41,483 bases of DNA from positions 1 through 41,483 of the forward strand of contig NZ_JACJTB010000056.1 of assembly GCF_014698475.1 (NCBI RefSeq), in the 5' to 3' direction. This DNA comes from Nostoc spongiaeforme FACHB-130 (GTDB taxonomy: Bacteria > Cyanobacteriota > Cyanobacteriia > Cyanobacteriales > Nostocaceae). Shown here one piece after another: positions 18,495-27,575 of this stretch. Each line of letters begins with the position of its first letter. Position 1 is the first letter of the stretch. Made by a program: the position numbers and the translations under genes. The notes under the pieces are model-generated. The model did no database searches and had not been told where the DNA came from. It worked only from the letters and a program-made list of their open reading frames with translations.

Positions 18495-20636
18495 ATGAAT
18501 AATATACCCATACAACAAGAAATTATCTTGCTGCGGCAACAAAATGCTGATTTACAACAACAGTTAGCACAATTTACCAGTGAATCCAATACCAGAATTG
18601 CTCAATTAGAAAAGGAACTGCAAGATACTCAACAACTGTTACAAAACTACCAGCAAGCCGAAATAGAACTCAAAGCTGAACAAGCCGAATTACTCGCATT
18701 GTTTAACGCTATCCAAGATGTAATTATTGTTGTTGATGCCGAATGTAGATACTTAAAAATTGCTCCTAGTTGTGCGCCATTACTGTATAAACCTCCTACA
18801 GAAATTATTGGTAAAACTGCCTATGAAGTTTTACCTACCCACCTAGCTGATCTTTTTGTGGGATGTATTCAACAAGTACTTAAAACAAAGAAAAATACCA
18901 AAATCGAATACAGTTTGCCCATTGGTGATCAAGAAATTTGGTTTGAGGCAAATATTGCACCAATGACCAATAATACTGTTGTTTGGGTAGCGAGAGATAT
19001 TAGCGATCGCAAAGCAACTGAAGCAGCATTACGTGAACAAGAAGCCCAGTATCGTAATATTTTTGAGGCTGTTAGTGATGGCATCAGTCTTATGGAATTA
19101 GAGACTGGTAAGCTTGTTGCTGCCAATCCAGCTTTATGCAAAATGCACGGCTATACGCCAGCAGAATTTATACAATTAAGCCCTTTTGATTATATTCATT
19201 CCGATTATTTTCATTTATTTGAGGAATTTATTCGTACCATCAATATGGGTTTAGAATTTCACGCTCAAGCGGTAGATATTCGCAAAGATGGTACTTGTTT
19301 TGATATCGAAGTTACAGGTAAACTCTTGAACTACAATGGCAAACCCCATACACTTTCGGTAGTGCGTGATATTAGCCAGCGTAAACAAGCTGAAAAAGAA
19401 CAACGCAGATTAACCACCATCCTGGAAGCAACCACAGACATCATTGGTATAGCTGATGTCAACGGAAATAATCGCTATCTCAACCAAGCAGGGCAGAAAA
19501 TGTTGGGTATTCCTGCTTCCGAAACTGATAAGTTTCATATTAGCGAGTTTGTAGAACCTTCGATGTTAGACAAATTTCAGAAAGAAAGCCTACCAACTCT
19601 ACTTGAAAAGGGTATCTGGTCAGGAGAATCTAAGTTACTTAGTCGGAGTGGTGAAGAAGTTCCCGTTTCTCAGGTAATGATTGCCCATAAGAATGAACAG
19701 GGAGAAATAGAATTTTTATCAACTATCGCCCGTGATATCCGCGATCGCCTGCAAATCGAAGCCCAACTGCGACAACAAGCCGAAGATTTAGCCCAAACTC
19801 TCCAAGAACTACAACGCACCCAAGCACAAATGATTCAAGCGGAAAAAATGTCTAGCTTGGGACAATTAGTTGCGGGAGTTGCCCATGAAATCAACAACCC
19901 TGTAAATTTTATTCACGGTAATCTTACCCATTTAGAGGAACATACCGAAGATTTATTGCAGGTAATTAATTTATACCAAGCGATGAATCTGCCAGAATTT
20001 GAAACTTTGTCTGAGGAAATTGACTTAGATTACATTCAGCAAGACTTACCCAAAATCTTGCAATCCATGAAAATCGGCACTCAACGTATCCGTCAGATTG
20101 TCTTATCTCTACGTAACTTCTCACGGATGGATGAAGCCGAATTTAAAGATGTTGATATTCACGAAGGTATAGATAGTACTTTAATGATTTTGCAACATCG
20201 TCTCAAAGAAAAGCCACAATTTCCCGAAATTCAAGTTATTAGAGATTATGCTTCTTTACCTTTAGTAGAATGCTACGCTGGACAACTCAATCAAGTGTTG
20301 ATGAATATTCTGACAAACGCCATTGATGCTTTAGAAATGGGAACAAGGAAAGATGAACCGCCAACAATTACAGTTCGGACTGCGGTAATTGATTCTGATT
20401 GGATAACAATTGCGATCGCTGACAATGGAATGGGTATGTCTGAACAAATTCAAAAACAAATTTTCAATCCCTTCTTTACCACCAAGCCCGTTGGTAAAGG
20501 AACTGGGATGGGAATGTCAATCAGTTATCAAATCATTACGGAAAAACACGCAGGTAAATTGGAGTGTTACTCCCAACCAGGACAAGGAACAGAGTTTGTC
20601 ATCACCATTCCCATTTGCCAACCAATCATTGATTAA
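18495..20636 (+). CDS. PAS-domain sensor histidine kinase
   Basis: A 713-residue soluble histidine kinase. Residues 1-65 are rich in Gln and Glu and look like a coiled coil. Three PAS domains follow (about 66-180, 183-300 and 302-422), the first two closed by typical DISDRKATE and DISQRKQAE linkers. HisKA has H464 in GVAHEINNPVNFIHGN. HATPase has QLNQVLMNILTNAIDALE, DNGMGM and GKGTGMGMS boxes and ends at GTEFVITIPI. There is no receiver domain, so the partner regulator is elsewhere. ATG 18495 is 6 nt after the stop of HstK copy 3, which indicates translational coupling or at least one operon. Its kinase core resembles that of the HstK proteins but is clearly more distant than they are from each other. 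Confidence 0.92.
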   Translation: MNNIPIQQEIILLRQQNADLQQQLAQFTSESNTRIAQLEKELQDTQQLLQNYQQAEIELKAEQAELLALFNAIQDVIIVVDAECRYLKIAPSCAPLLYKPPTEIIGKTAYEVLPTHLADLFVGCIQQVLKTKKNTKIEYSLPIGDQEIWFEANIAPMTNNTVVWVARDISDRKATEAALREQEAQYRNIFEAVSDGISLMELETGKLVAANPALCKMHGYTPAEFIQLSPFDYIHSDYFHLFEEFIRTINMGLEFHAQAVDIRKDGTCFDIEVTGKLLNYNGKPHTLSVVRDISQRKQAEKEQRRLTTILEATTDIIGIADVNGNNRYLNQAGQKMLGIPASETDKFHISEFVEPSMLDKFQKESLPTLLEKGIWSGESKLLSRSGEEVPVSQVMIAHKNEQGEIEFLSTIARDIRDRLQIEAQLRQQAEDLAQTLQELQRTQAQMIQAEKMSSLGQLVAGVAHEINNPVNFIHGNLTHLEEHTEDLLQVINLYQAMNLPEFETLSEEIDLDYIQQDLPKILQSMKIGTQRIRQIVLSLRNFSRMDEAEFKDVDIHEGIDSTLMILQHRLKEKPQFPEIQVIRDYASLPLVECYAGQLNQVLMNILTNAIDALEMGTRKDEPPTITVRTAVIDSDWITIAIADNGMGMSEQIQKQIFNPFFTTKPVGKGTGMGMSISYQIITEKHAGKLECYSQPGQGTEFVITIPICQPIID

Positions 20637-20784
20637 TTGATTGTATAAACATCTCTCCCTTGTCCCCCACGTCTCTTTTATTCACACAGCAACATCACCT
20701 CCAGCCTCCCGGCTTTTTCGCAAACTGGTTATAATTATTTTTCGTCTCTCTCAGAAATCAACTTGATATTTTTACAGTATTTAT

Positions 20785-20943
20785 ATGGGGCGCTATCGTT
20801 CTAAATCTGACCTACCTACAAAAATCTGCCCTGTATGTCAACGTCCCTTCACTTGGCGAAAAAAGTGGCAAGATTGCTGGGATGAAGTGAAATATTGCTC
20901 AGAACGTTGTCGCCGTCGTCGTTCTGAAGCGAAAACAGAGTAA
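20785..20943 (+). CDS. DUF2256 family small zinc-ribbon-like protein
   Basis: A 52-residue ORF beginning ATG GGG CGC TAT. The sequence runs MGRYRSKSDLPTKICPVCQR, then PFTWRKKWQDCWDEVKYCSE, and ends RCRRRRSEAKTE. CPVC at 15-18 and C38/C42 in KYCSERC form two Cys pairs that could bind one metal ion, and PFTWRKKW is characteristic of DUF2256. The C-terminus is strongly basic, as in nucleic-acid-binding peptides. Function in this family is unknown to me. It starts 148 bp after the histidine kinase with no strong terminator between them, so it may have its own promoter. Confidence 0.85.
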   Translation: MGRYRSKSDLPTKICPVCQRPFTWRKKWQDCWDEVKYCSERCRRRRSEAKTE

Positions 20944-21141
20944 GAGGATGAAAAAATTACTTTCTCAGAGTAAATCTCTGTAAGCTTGCACTTAATAATT
21001 ATTTGTGTCTGACTTGGCGCTCTTGGCGTTCTTGGCGGTTCGTAAAAAAATTAAGTGCATATTCATGGAGAATTGGTATCAGTCCCAATTCCTAGTAAAA
21101 TCAACTGCAATTGAGACGCAAATAGCGCAATAAATTTATAA

Positions 21142-22098
21142 ATGCAGGTAAAAGTGCAACCAAAATTAATTATTCATGGAGGGGCTGGTAGTTCTCTCCA
21201 CGGCAAAGGAGGATTAGAGGCTGTACGTCGATCGCTCCATGCAGTCATTGAAGATGTTTATGCTTTGTTATTATCAGGCACAAACGCTGCCGCCGCAGTA
21301 CTGCGGGGTTGCCAATTATTAGAAGATGACCCCCGATTTAATGCGGGTACTGGTTCGGTACTGCAATCTGATGGTCAAATTCGGATGAGTGCTGCCTTAA
21401 TGGATGGAATCTCCGGGCGGTTTAGCGGTGTGATTAATGTCTCACGAGTCAAAAACCCCATTGAGTTAGCCTATTTTTTACAAAACTCTCCTGACCGTGT
21501 ACTTTCAGATTACGGTTCGGCGGAATTAGCCCGCGAGTTACAAGTTCCCAGTTACAACGCCTTAACTGACTTACGCTTACAAGAATGGATTCAAGAACGG
21601 CAAGATAATTTTAAAAGAACAATGGCTGGGGTGGTAGCAGAGCCAGAGTTATTAGAAACCAGCAATGCCGGACGTGGCACAATTGGCGTAGTTGCTTTAG
21701 ATGCTCATGGTGGACTAGCAGTCGGCACATCCACCGGGGGCAAAGGTTTTGAACGCATTGGTCGAGTCAGTGATTCAGCCATGCCGGCGGGGAATTATGC
21801 AACTGGTCATGCGGCTGTTAGCTGTACTGGCATTGGCGAAGATATTATCGATGAATGTTTAGCACCCAGAATTGTGGTGCGGGTAACTGATGGGATGACC
21901 CTCAAAGATGCCATGCAACGCTCTTTTGCTGAAGCCCACGAACATCAAAGAGATTTAGGTGCGATCGCTTTAGATGCTAGTGGTGCGATCGCCTGGGGTA
22001 AAACTAGCCAAGTTTTACTCGCCGCCTATCACAACGGTGAAAAAATTGGCGACACTTTAGAAATGGCTGATGGTACGCAAGTCGGCTGTATATCCTAG
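21142..22098 (+). CDS. Isoaspartyl peptidase / plant-type L-asparaginase
   Basis: A 318-residue Ntn-hydrolase precursor that autocleaves to free a nucleophilic threonine, then hydrolyses L-asparagine and isoaspartyl dipeptides. The proenzyme opens with the family signature PKLIIHGGAG. NAGTGSVL lies near residue 70. The cleavage site and nucleophile are at GRGTIG with T180, followed by TSTGGKGFERIGRVSDSA and TGHAAVSCTGIGE, which form the substrate pocket. Length fits the family, with an alpha chain of 1-179 and a beta chain of 180-318. ATG 21142 is the only reasonable start before the conserved region. The TAG stop (22096-22098) overlaps the first bases of a 17-bp inverted-repeat arm shared with convergent glmU, so the extreme C-terminus may have been set by the repeat. 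Confidence 0.93.
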   Translation: MQVKVQPKLIIHGGAGSSLHGKGGLEAVRRSLHAVIEDVYALLLSGTNAAAAVLRGCQLLEDDPRFNAGTGSVLQSDGQIRMSAALMDGISGRFSGVINVSRVKNPIELAYFLQNSPDRVLSDYGSAELARELQVPSYNALTDLRLQEWIQERQDNFKRTMAGVVAEPELLETSNAGRGTIGVVALDAHGGLAVGTSTGGKGFERIGRVSDSAMPAGNYATGHAAVSCTGIGEDIIDECLAPRIVVRVTDGMTLKDAMQRSFAEAHEHQRDLGAIALDASGAIAWGKTSQVLLAAYHNGEKIGDTLEMADGTQVGCIS

Positions 22099-22187
22099 TG
22101 CTGAGTGCTGAGTCAGTTTGAGTTGTAGTTAGATAAATGGAGATAATACTGATAACTCACAACTTTTCCTACTCAGCACTCAGCACT
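22097..22187. repeat. 17-bp perfect inverted repeat supplying two stop codons; likely bidirectional terminator
   Basis: AGTGCTGAGTGCTGAGT at 22097-22113 is the exact reverse complement of 22171-22187. The convergent genes on each side both end inside it: the asparaginase stop TAG is 22096-22098 and the glmU stop TGA is the complement of 22173-22175. This 'agtgctgagtgctgag' unit is a repeat I recall as frequent between Nostoc genes. Its fold and position suggest transcription termination for both genes. Confidence 0.75.
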
Positions 22188-23531
22188 CTTCTTCCGCCAC
22201 CCTTGTTTGACTACCTGACGGCTACGAGCAATCACTAAACTATCATTAGGCACATCTTCAGTAACTGTGGAACCTGCGGCGACATAGACATCATCACCCA
22301 AAGTCACTGGTGCAACTAAGACGCTATTAGAACCTGTTTTAGTGCGATCGCCGATTTTGGTTCTGTGTTTTTTGACACCATCATAATTAGCGGTAATTGT
22401 ACCTGCGCCAATGTTGACTTGAGTACCTGCAGTAGAATCGCCCAAATAAGATAGATGGGCTACATTAGTTTTTTCACCTAGTTGTGTATTTTTCAACTCA
22501 ACAAAGTTACCGATACGACAATTTTCAGCCACCTCAGTATTACCACGTAAATGAGAGTAAGGTCCAATTCGAGTTCCGGCTTGGACAATACTATCTGTGA
22601 CTACAGAATATTGAATGCTGACGTTTTCACCGATTTGGCTATTTTCAATCAAACTTCCCGGCCCAATGCGGCTACCAGTTTTAATTATGGTATTTCTCCG
22701 CAGGTGAGTTTGCGGCTCAATAATCACATCGGCTTGTAATTCTACAGTGTCGTCAATGGTGATACTGTTGGGGTCGATGAGCGTCACACCTGCGGTCATC
22801 CACTTTTCTTTGATCCGCCTTTGTAAAATTTCGTAAGCTGTAGCTAATTGTAGGCGATCGTTAATCCCCAAAATTTCTTGCTCATCTGCCACATCCACCG
22901 CCATCACTTTCCCAACCTGGGTAACAGCATCGGTGAGGTAATATTCTTTTTGGGCGTTGTTGGCTTCTAAATGCGGTAAAACTTGAGCTAAGTCCGGCCA
23001 ACGAAAGCAGTAAATCCCGGCATTAACTCGGCGATTTTCTCTTTGAGCAGGGGTACAATCTTTATCTTCAACCATTTGTTGAACGATGTTTTCCCCATTG
23101 CAAAAAACTCGCCCATAACCTTTAGGGTTGGATAAATGTGCAGTCAAAATAGTAGCAGCGTTTTGATTTTGTTGGTGAGTGAGCAATAGCTGTTTTATGG
23201 TTTCGGTGCGTAAAAGTGGAACATCACCATTCAGAACTAGTAAATCTCCAGTGTAGCCCTCAAGATGGGGGAGTAATTGCTGGATGGCGTGACCTGTTCC
23301 CAGTTGTACCGTCTGTTCCACAAACTCTAAGCTCAAGCTTGACTGGATAGCAGCTTTTACTTCTGAGGCTTGATAGCCTACAATCACGATGCGCCTTGTA
23401 GGTGAAAGTGGTTCTACACTTTCCAAAACTTTTTCTACTAGCGATCGCCCACCCAAAGAATGTAAAACTTTGGGTAAGCTTGATTTCATCCTTGTGCCGC
23501 GTCCCGCCGCTAGAATTGCTACAACTACCAT
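22173..23531 (-). CDS. glmU: Bifunctional GlmU: GlcNAc-1-P uridyltransferase / GlcN-1-P acetyltransferase
   Basis: A 452-residue enzyme catalysing the last two steps to UDP-GlcNAc, the precursor of peptidoglycan and lipid A. The N-terminal nucleotidyltransferase begins [20 protein letters not shown], with the LAAGRGTRM nucleotide loop, LNGDVPLL, and GTGHAIQQ. The C-terminal left-handed beta-helix (about 250-440) shows hexapeptide repeats and the acetyltransferase stretch PYSHLRGN...VELKN, then [10 protein letters not shown] and [12 protein letters not shown] place the start at ATG 23531. The open frame extends 26 codons upstream (to 23609), but that extension is encoded by a dispersed repeat and has no family counterpart. 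The last residues, Ala-Glu-Cys, and the stop come from the inverted repeat at 22171-22187. Confidence 0.96.
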   Translation of the reverse strand: MVVVAILAAGRGTRMKSSLPKVLHSLGGRSLVEKVLESVEPLSPTRRIVIVGYQASEVKAAIQSSLSLEFVEQTVQLGTGHAIQQLLPHLEGYTGDLLVLNGDVPLLRTETIKQLLLTHQQNQNAATILTAHLSNPKGYGRVFCNGENIVQQMVEDKDCTPAQRENRRVNAGIYCFRWPDLAQVLPHLEANNAQKEYYLTDAVTQVGKVMAVDVADEQEILGINDRLQLATAYEILQRRIKEKWMTAGVTLIDPNSITIDDTVELQADVIIEPQTHLRRNTIIKTGSRIGPGSLIENSQIGENVSIQYSVVTDSIVQAGTRIGPYSHLRGNTEVAENCRIGNFVELKNTQLGEKTNVAHLSYLGDSTAGTQVNIGAGTITANYDGVKKHRTKIGDRTKTGSNSVLVAPVTLGDDVYVAAGSTVTEDVPNDSLVIARSRQVVKQGWRKKSAEC

Positions 23532-23552
23532 AATCAAAAGTATGAAGCGTGT

Positions 23553-23590
23553 TCGCCCTTGACGTTCCCAAAGGGTAGTATAGCAGGAGG
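23553..23590. repeat. Dispersed-repeat fragment upstream of glmU
   Basis: On the minus strand this reads CCCTTTGGGAACGTCAAGGG followed by CGAACACG, matching the 'ccctttgggaacg...aagggcgaacg' repeat type I recall from Nostoc intergenic DNA. It sits just upstream of the true glmU ATG, where the leader or promoter should be, and creates an artificial 5' extension of the open frame. Confidence 0.5.
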
Positions 23591-23676
23591 CATAAAGCAA
23601 GTTGCACAAGCCTTAGATGAAGGTAGCCTTTAGTTCTACTTTCTACTCCCACTGACAATTGAGAGCTAAAACATCA

Positions 23677-24906
23677 TCACCGCTTGTAAGTGTGAATAAA
23701 ATCAGTAAACCGTTCCATGAGTTCGGGGTTACGCCAACCTGCTTCTGTTTCTTCTCGCATTACTGATAAAGCTTCCTCTGGCGTAAAGGCTCTTTTGTAA
23801 GGTCTTTCGCTAGTCAAAGCATCATAAATATCAATCAATTGAAATACTTGGGCGAGGAAAGGAATTTCATTACCTTTGAGTCCATCAGGATAACCCGAAC
23901 CATTCCAACGCTCATGATGATGGCGAATAATCGGAATTACACCCTGCATACTACGTAGGGGCTGACAAATTCTTTCCCCAATTAAAACATGCTGCTGCAT
24001 CATTTCCCAATCTTCTAAGGTGAGTTGCTCATTTTTGAGTAGCACTGCATCGGGAATGCCAACTTTACCTATATCGTGAAGATAACCACCCCACATCAAA
24101 TCCCGCAGTTGAGAACGAGAAAGATTTAAGTATTCACCAAAAGCTTGTCCTAGCTTGACGAGGCGCTCACAGTGATCTCCGGTGTTGGGGTCTCGGCTTT
24201 CAATGGCTCTCGCAATGGAAAATAAGACTTGTTCAGCATGGTCTAAGTCTTCGTTTAAACGCTTTTGTCTGACTAAAGACTTCACACGGGCTGCTAATTC
24301 CACTCGATCAAAAGGTTTGGTGAGGAAATCATCAGCGCCCACTTCAATACCACGAATGCGCGATCGCCGATCATTTAATGCTGTAATAAATATTACTGGA
24401 ATCAGTCTTGTATGTTCGTCTTGTTTGAGTAATTGACATACCTCAAACCCATCCATACCGGGCATCATCACATCTAGTAAAACTAAATCTGGTTGTTTTT
24501 GTGTTACTAACATTACAGCAGCCGCACCACTGTCTGCTTCAATCACTTCATAACCTTCCATTGCCAACAACGCCGCAGCTGTCATTCGACTTGCCGCATG
24601 GTCGTCAACTACTAAAATTTTTGGTGCTTCATTATCAAAGAAGCAATTCACTTTGGAGCCTTTAGCTTGTAGATTTCTAGATAATAATGAATTGTAACCA
24701 GAATTAATCTCCGATTTGCTCCAAGAAGACTCGGTTTGTCCCTGTTCAATCATTACTTCTTGCTGGGATAAGTTTAGTGGATATTCCTCTAAATCTCGCC
24801 ATTCTAGCTCAGGATTTGCATTTTCTGTACGTACTTTTTTTTTGGTATTTGTTCCACTATGACTTTGTTGATTAGAGTTGGTGGAATTAGCACTCCAGTA
24901 AATCAC
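23677..24906 (-). CDS. Response regulator with HD-GYP domain (probable c-di-GMP phosphodiesterase)
   Basis: 409 residues. A poorly conserved, Asn/Gln-rich N-terminal tail of about 95 residues precedes a receiver domain (about 96-215; ILVVDD, phospho-acceptor D145 in LLDVMMPG, conserved Lys in FLTKPF). An HD-GYP domain follows (about 225-405), with H277/D278 in LHDIGKVGIPD, HHHERWNGSGYPDG containing G338-Y339-P340, and a DIYDALTSERPYK motif. HD-GYP enzymes hydrolyse cyclic di-GMP, and every signature residue I can check is present, so activity is expected and probably gated by phosphorylation. The start is GTG 24906; a later start before the receiver is possible. It could take phosphate from one of the nearby orphan histidine kinases, but the sequence does not prove this. 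Confidence 0.93.
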   Translation of the reverse strand: MIYWSANSTNSNQQSHSGTNTKKKVRTENANPELEWRDLEEYPLNLSQQEVMIEQGQTESSWSKSEINSGYNSLLSRNLQAKGSKVNCFFDNEAPKILVVDDHAASRMTAAALLAMEGYEVIEADSGAAAVMLVTQKQPDLVLLDVMMPGMDGFEVCQLLKQDEHTRLIPVIFITALNDRRSRIRGIEVGADDFLTKPFDRVELAARVKSLVRQKRLNEDLDHAEQVLFSIARAIESRDPNTGDHCERLVKLGQAFGEYLNLSRSQLRDLMWGGYLHDIGKVGIPDAVLLKNEQLTLEDWEMMQQHVLIGERICQPLRSMQGVIPIIRHHHERWNGSGYPDGLKGNEIPFLAQVFQLIDIYDALTSERPYKRAFTPEEALSVMREETEAGWRNPELMERFTDFIHTYKR

Positions 24907-25694
24907 GCAAGCACCCCATTTTTTTTAAACTAACAGTTTCCGTCTACAAAAATCAAATTTAGCTTTGCTAACTTACTCCTATTTGGATTTTGACAAGCTT
25001 GCTTACCTGTTTTGAAGCTGCTTGTTTTTATCATGTCAAGGATATTTTCTTTATAAAAATATAATTTTACTAAGGTAAATTTGCCGTAAACATCCTAAGT
25101 ACTCATTCTAGTATCATAAATTCATGCAGATATTAAATCAGGTTTTTTACGGAGATTTTTTCAAATTTCAGTACAGCTACAGTTATGATGTTTTACTGTT
25201 ATAAATTGTCTGAAAAATTATATTTTTATTTTGATTTTTTAGGAAAATTTCAAAAAAAGATATACTTCTTGCGAGAATTTTTTGATAATCATCATATTCA
25301 ATAAATAGTTGGCTCTGAGGTTAACTGACGTAACCTATACATGGAAAAATAGAACAATTTTAAAAGCATCGCGTATGAAAGACTGTAGATTTCAACATCT
25401 AAGAATTAGCAACGCAGTGTGTCAGGCATTTCAGGTGTGATTAAACACTAGCTGGCAGTAAAACGTCCATATATATATTTTTAGTTGTTGTCTCGCCCAA
25501 TGGGTATGATTTGAATTAGGAATATATTAGGACTTATGCACTGTACAAAACAACTATTTTATGCATAGTGAAAATACGTCGTTCTAGAAGCTTGGATAAT
25601 TGTGCTGGAGCAAGTGCAATCACTGACTTATGGTCAATCATCAAATCTCAAGACCAGAAAGTTCCCAAGCATATTGTATTATTGCTGTCAGTGC
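24907..25694. other. AT-rich intergenic region, 788 bp
   Basis: No gene is supported. It is strongly AT-rich with long T-runs. It contains AGGACTTATGCA (25529-25540), one base different from the probable insertion-sequence end at 41133-41144. Both are preceded by an ATATAT-like stretch, so this may be the footprint of a lost mobile element. A 22-residue frame (25630-25698) overlaps the end of the next gene and is not convincing. The left part presumably holds the promoter of the HD-GYP regulator. Confidence 0.5.
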
Positions 25695-26603
25695 TTAAGT
25701 CTTAGAATGGCCTGTTTGGTTTTTCCATAACCAACGTTTGCGCCAACGGGAAGTAGGTTCTAATGAACAAGCTTGTTGTTCTTGTTGTCGCCGCACAATA
25801 ATGACTTCTGGCGGCTCATTTAATTGGGGATCGCGGTAAGGAATTGCGGCACGAGTTAACAAGTGTTCTTGTTCTTCTGGGGAAAGAGGCGGCAGTAAAT
25901 TGCTCAAACACTCATTATCAGGATATACCGCCACTGTACCAGGCGATCGCCTGCCGACTGGTGGCGTAGAACCTATGTTTAAACCCGCTAATTTCATGGC
26001 TGTCCGTACAGATGCCGCACAAGAATAAGTCGCCAGCCAGCCATTTTTCTGTAAACACACTGAAACTTGCTGCATAAATTCTACAGTCCATAGTTGAGGA
26101 CACTGGGGTGGTGAAAAGGGATCTAAAAAAATAGCATCTGCATAAAACCCTGCTTGATTAACTGCTTGAATTGAAATTCTCGCATCACCAATGAATAACT
26201 TTGCTTGCATGCGTTCTGTGTTCACTTGCCCCTCAAAAGCTAGTTGGGTCAAAATTGGTGTATATTCATAATCCCACTGATCAAATAAATGATTGGCGAT
26301 CGCAGCTTGCGGTACAGCCGGATTCAGTTCTAAACCTATTAATTCCACATAACAACTAGGATTTACTCTCCAGATTGTCTGTAAAGCTGCCGCAGTGTTG
26401 TATCCTAGACCATAACAAACATCTAATAACCGCACAACTGGTTTTTGCGCTGCTTGAGCCAGTTGGGTTGGTTCAACAAACTTAAAATAACTTTCTTGTT
26501 TCGCACCAAAATGACTGTGAAATGATTCGTTAAACTCTGGGGAGAAAAAAGTAAACGAACCATCTGCTGTTACTTGTGGTATGAAATTTTCAAATTCTAC
26601 CAT
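25695..26603 (-). CDS. mnmD: MnmD-like tRNA 5-aminomethyl-2-thiouridine methyltransferase
   Basis: A 302-residue SAM-dependent methyltransferase of the MnmC N-terminal (DUF752) family. The family methylates 5-aminomethyl-2-thiouridine at wobble position 34 of tRNA. The start MVEFENFIPQVTADGSFTFF and the motif YFSPEFNESFHSHFGAKQES-type region match substrate-binding parts of MnmD/MnmC. LLDVCYGLGYNTAAAL is the SAM-binding motif I. DAIFLDPFSPPQCPQLWT is the conserved catalytic loop, and ATYSCAASVRTAMKLAG follows as expected. There is no FAD oxidase half, so it is a stand-alone MnmD. The C-terminus (about 270-302) is basic and Trp-rich. It diverges from the sulfurtransferase gene across 126 bp. 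Confidence 0.87.
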   Translation of the reverse strand: MVEFENFIPQVTADGSFTFFSPEFNESFHSHFGAKQESYFKFVEPTQLAQAAQKPVVRLLDVCYGLGYNTAAALQTIWRVNPSCYVELIGLELNPAVPQAAIANHLFDQWDYEYTPILTQLAFEGQVNTERMQAKLFIGDARISIQAVNQAGFYADAIFLDPFSPPQCPQLWTVEFMQQVSVCLQKNGWLATYSCAASVRTAMKLAGLNIGSTPPVGRRSPGTVAVYPDNECLSNLLPPLSPEEQEHLLTRAAIPYRDPQLNEPPEVIIVRRQQEQQACSLEPTSRWRKRWLWKNQTGHSKT

Positions 26604-26663
26604 TAGACTTTTCCATTTTAGTTGATAGTCAATAGTTAAAAAACTTTGACTAGTTATAATTGC

Positions 26664-26695
26664 ATCACAATCTAGTATTATTAATAAATTGTGAT
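26664..26695. promoter_or_regulatory. Inverted repeat in divergent mnmD/sulfurtransferase promoter region
   Basis: ATCACAAT (26664-26671) and ATTGTGAT (26688-26695) are perfect 8-bp complements separated by 16 bases in the 126-bp divergent intergenic region. Size and location suit an operator for a dimeric regulator acting on one or both genes. An RNA hairpin in the sulfurtransferase leader is an equal alternative. Confidence 0.3.
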
Positions 26696-26729
26696 TTTGA
26701 TTCTCTGACTCTTATAAATTCTTATATTT

Positions 26730-27551
26730 ATGGTTAATACTCAACTTTTTGTTTCTCCAGATTGGCTGCTTAATCATCTCAATGATTCACAAGTTGTTAT
26801 TGTTGATTGTCGTTTTTCTCTAGCTGAACCAGAATTGGGACGACAACAATATCAAACTAGTCATATTCCTGGCTCATATTATTTAGATTTAAATCAGGAT
26901 CTTTCCAGTCCTATAGGCAAACATGGTGGGAGACATCCTTTACCTGATACTCATAATTTAGCGAAGAAATTATCAGCAATTGGAATTAATTCCCAAGAAA
27001 CTTTGGTGGTAGCTTATGATGACTCTCGCTTGGCTTTTGCATCTCGTTTGTGGTGGTTATTACGTTATCTCGGACATGAACAAGTGGTAGTCATGGATGG
27101 AGGTTATGCTGCATGGCAAAAAGCTGGATACCCCATGACAGATGCGATTCCAGAACCCCAGACAGGTAATTTTATTCCGCAAATTCAAACCGAACTGGTA
27201 GTAGATATAGACGTTGTGAAAAGCCGTAAAGACTTACCAGAAGTTATTTTAGTTGATTCTAGAGAAGGCGATCGCTATCGTGGTGAACGAGAACCCATTG
27301 ATAAAATTGCTGGACATATTCCTGGCGCAGTTAACTATCCTTGGCAAGAAGTGACAGACTCCTCTGGTTATCTACTTTCCCAATTACAGCACCGTCAAAG
27401 ATGGGAAAATATTGCCACAGCCAAAGAAATTTTAGTCTACTGTGGTTCTGGTGTCACAGCTTGCGTGAATTTGCTTTCTTTAGAATTAGCCGGCATTCAT
27501 ACAGGTAAATTGTATGCAGGTAGCTGGAGTGATTGGATTAGTTATATGTAG
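26730..27551 (+). CDS. Thiosulfate/3-mercaptopyruvate-type sulfurtransferase (two rhodanese domains)
   Basis: A 273-residue protein with tandem rhodanese folds. The first, non-catalytic domain (about 1-140) carries VIVDCRFSLAEPELGRQQYQ and HIPGSYYLDLNQDLS. The second (about 150-273) has VDSREGDRYRGEREPIDKIA, GHIPGAVNYPW and the active-site loop CGSGVTA with C238, which carries the persulfide. The CGSGVTA loop and the length of about 275 fit the SseA/TST group, but substrate preference is not certain from sequence. No export signal is visible, so it is cytoplasmic. ATG 26730 fits the family start. It diverges from the MnmD-like gene and converges on the barrel gene with 24 bp between them. Confidence 0.93.
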   Translation: MVNTQLFVSPDWLLNHLNDSQVVIVDCRFSLAEPELGRQQYQTSHIPGSYYLDLNQDLSSPIGKHGGRHPLPDTHNLAKKLSAIGINSQETLVVAYDDSRLAFASRLWWLLRYLGHEQVVVMDGGYAAWQKAGYPMTDAIPEPQTGNFIPQIQTELVVDIDVVKSRKDLPEVILVDSREGDRYRGEREPIDKIAGHIPGAVNYPWQEVTDSSGYLLSQLQHRQRWENIATAKEILVYCGSGVTACVNLLSLELAGIHTGKLYAGSWSDWISYM

Positions 27552-27575
27552 AATTTTCTGTTTTGGATTTTTATA

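Noticed and set aside
22551-22739. 62-codon + strand frame inside glmU
   Set aside because: Antisense shadow of the beta-helix repeats of glmU.
23532-23609. 26-codon N-terminal extension of GlmU
   Set aside because: Encoded by a dispersed repeat and lacking a family counterpart; the conserved [10 protein letters not shown] start at 23531 fits the enzyme.
25076-25110. NtcA-type site (GTA-N8-TAC)
   Set aside because: GTA and TAC occur near each other, but the spacing is not 8 bases.
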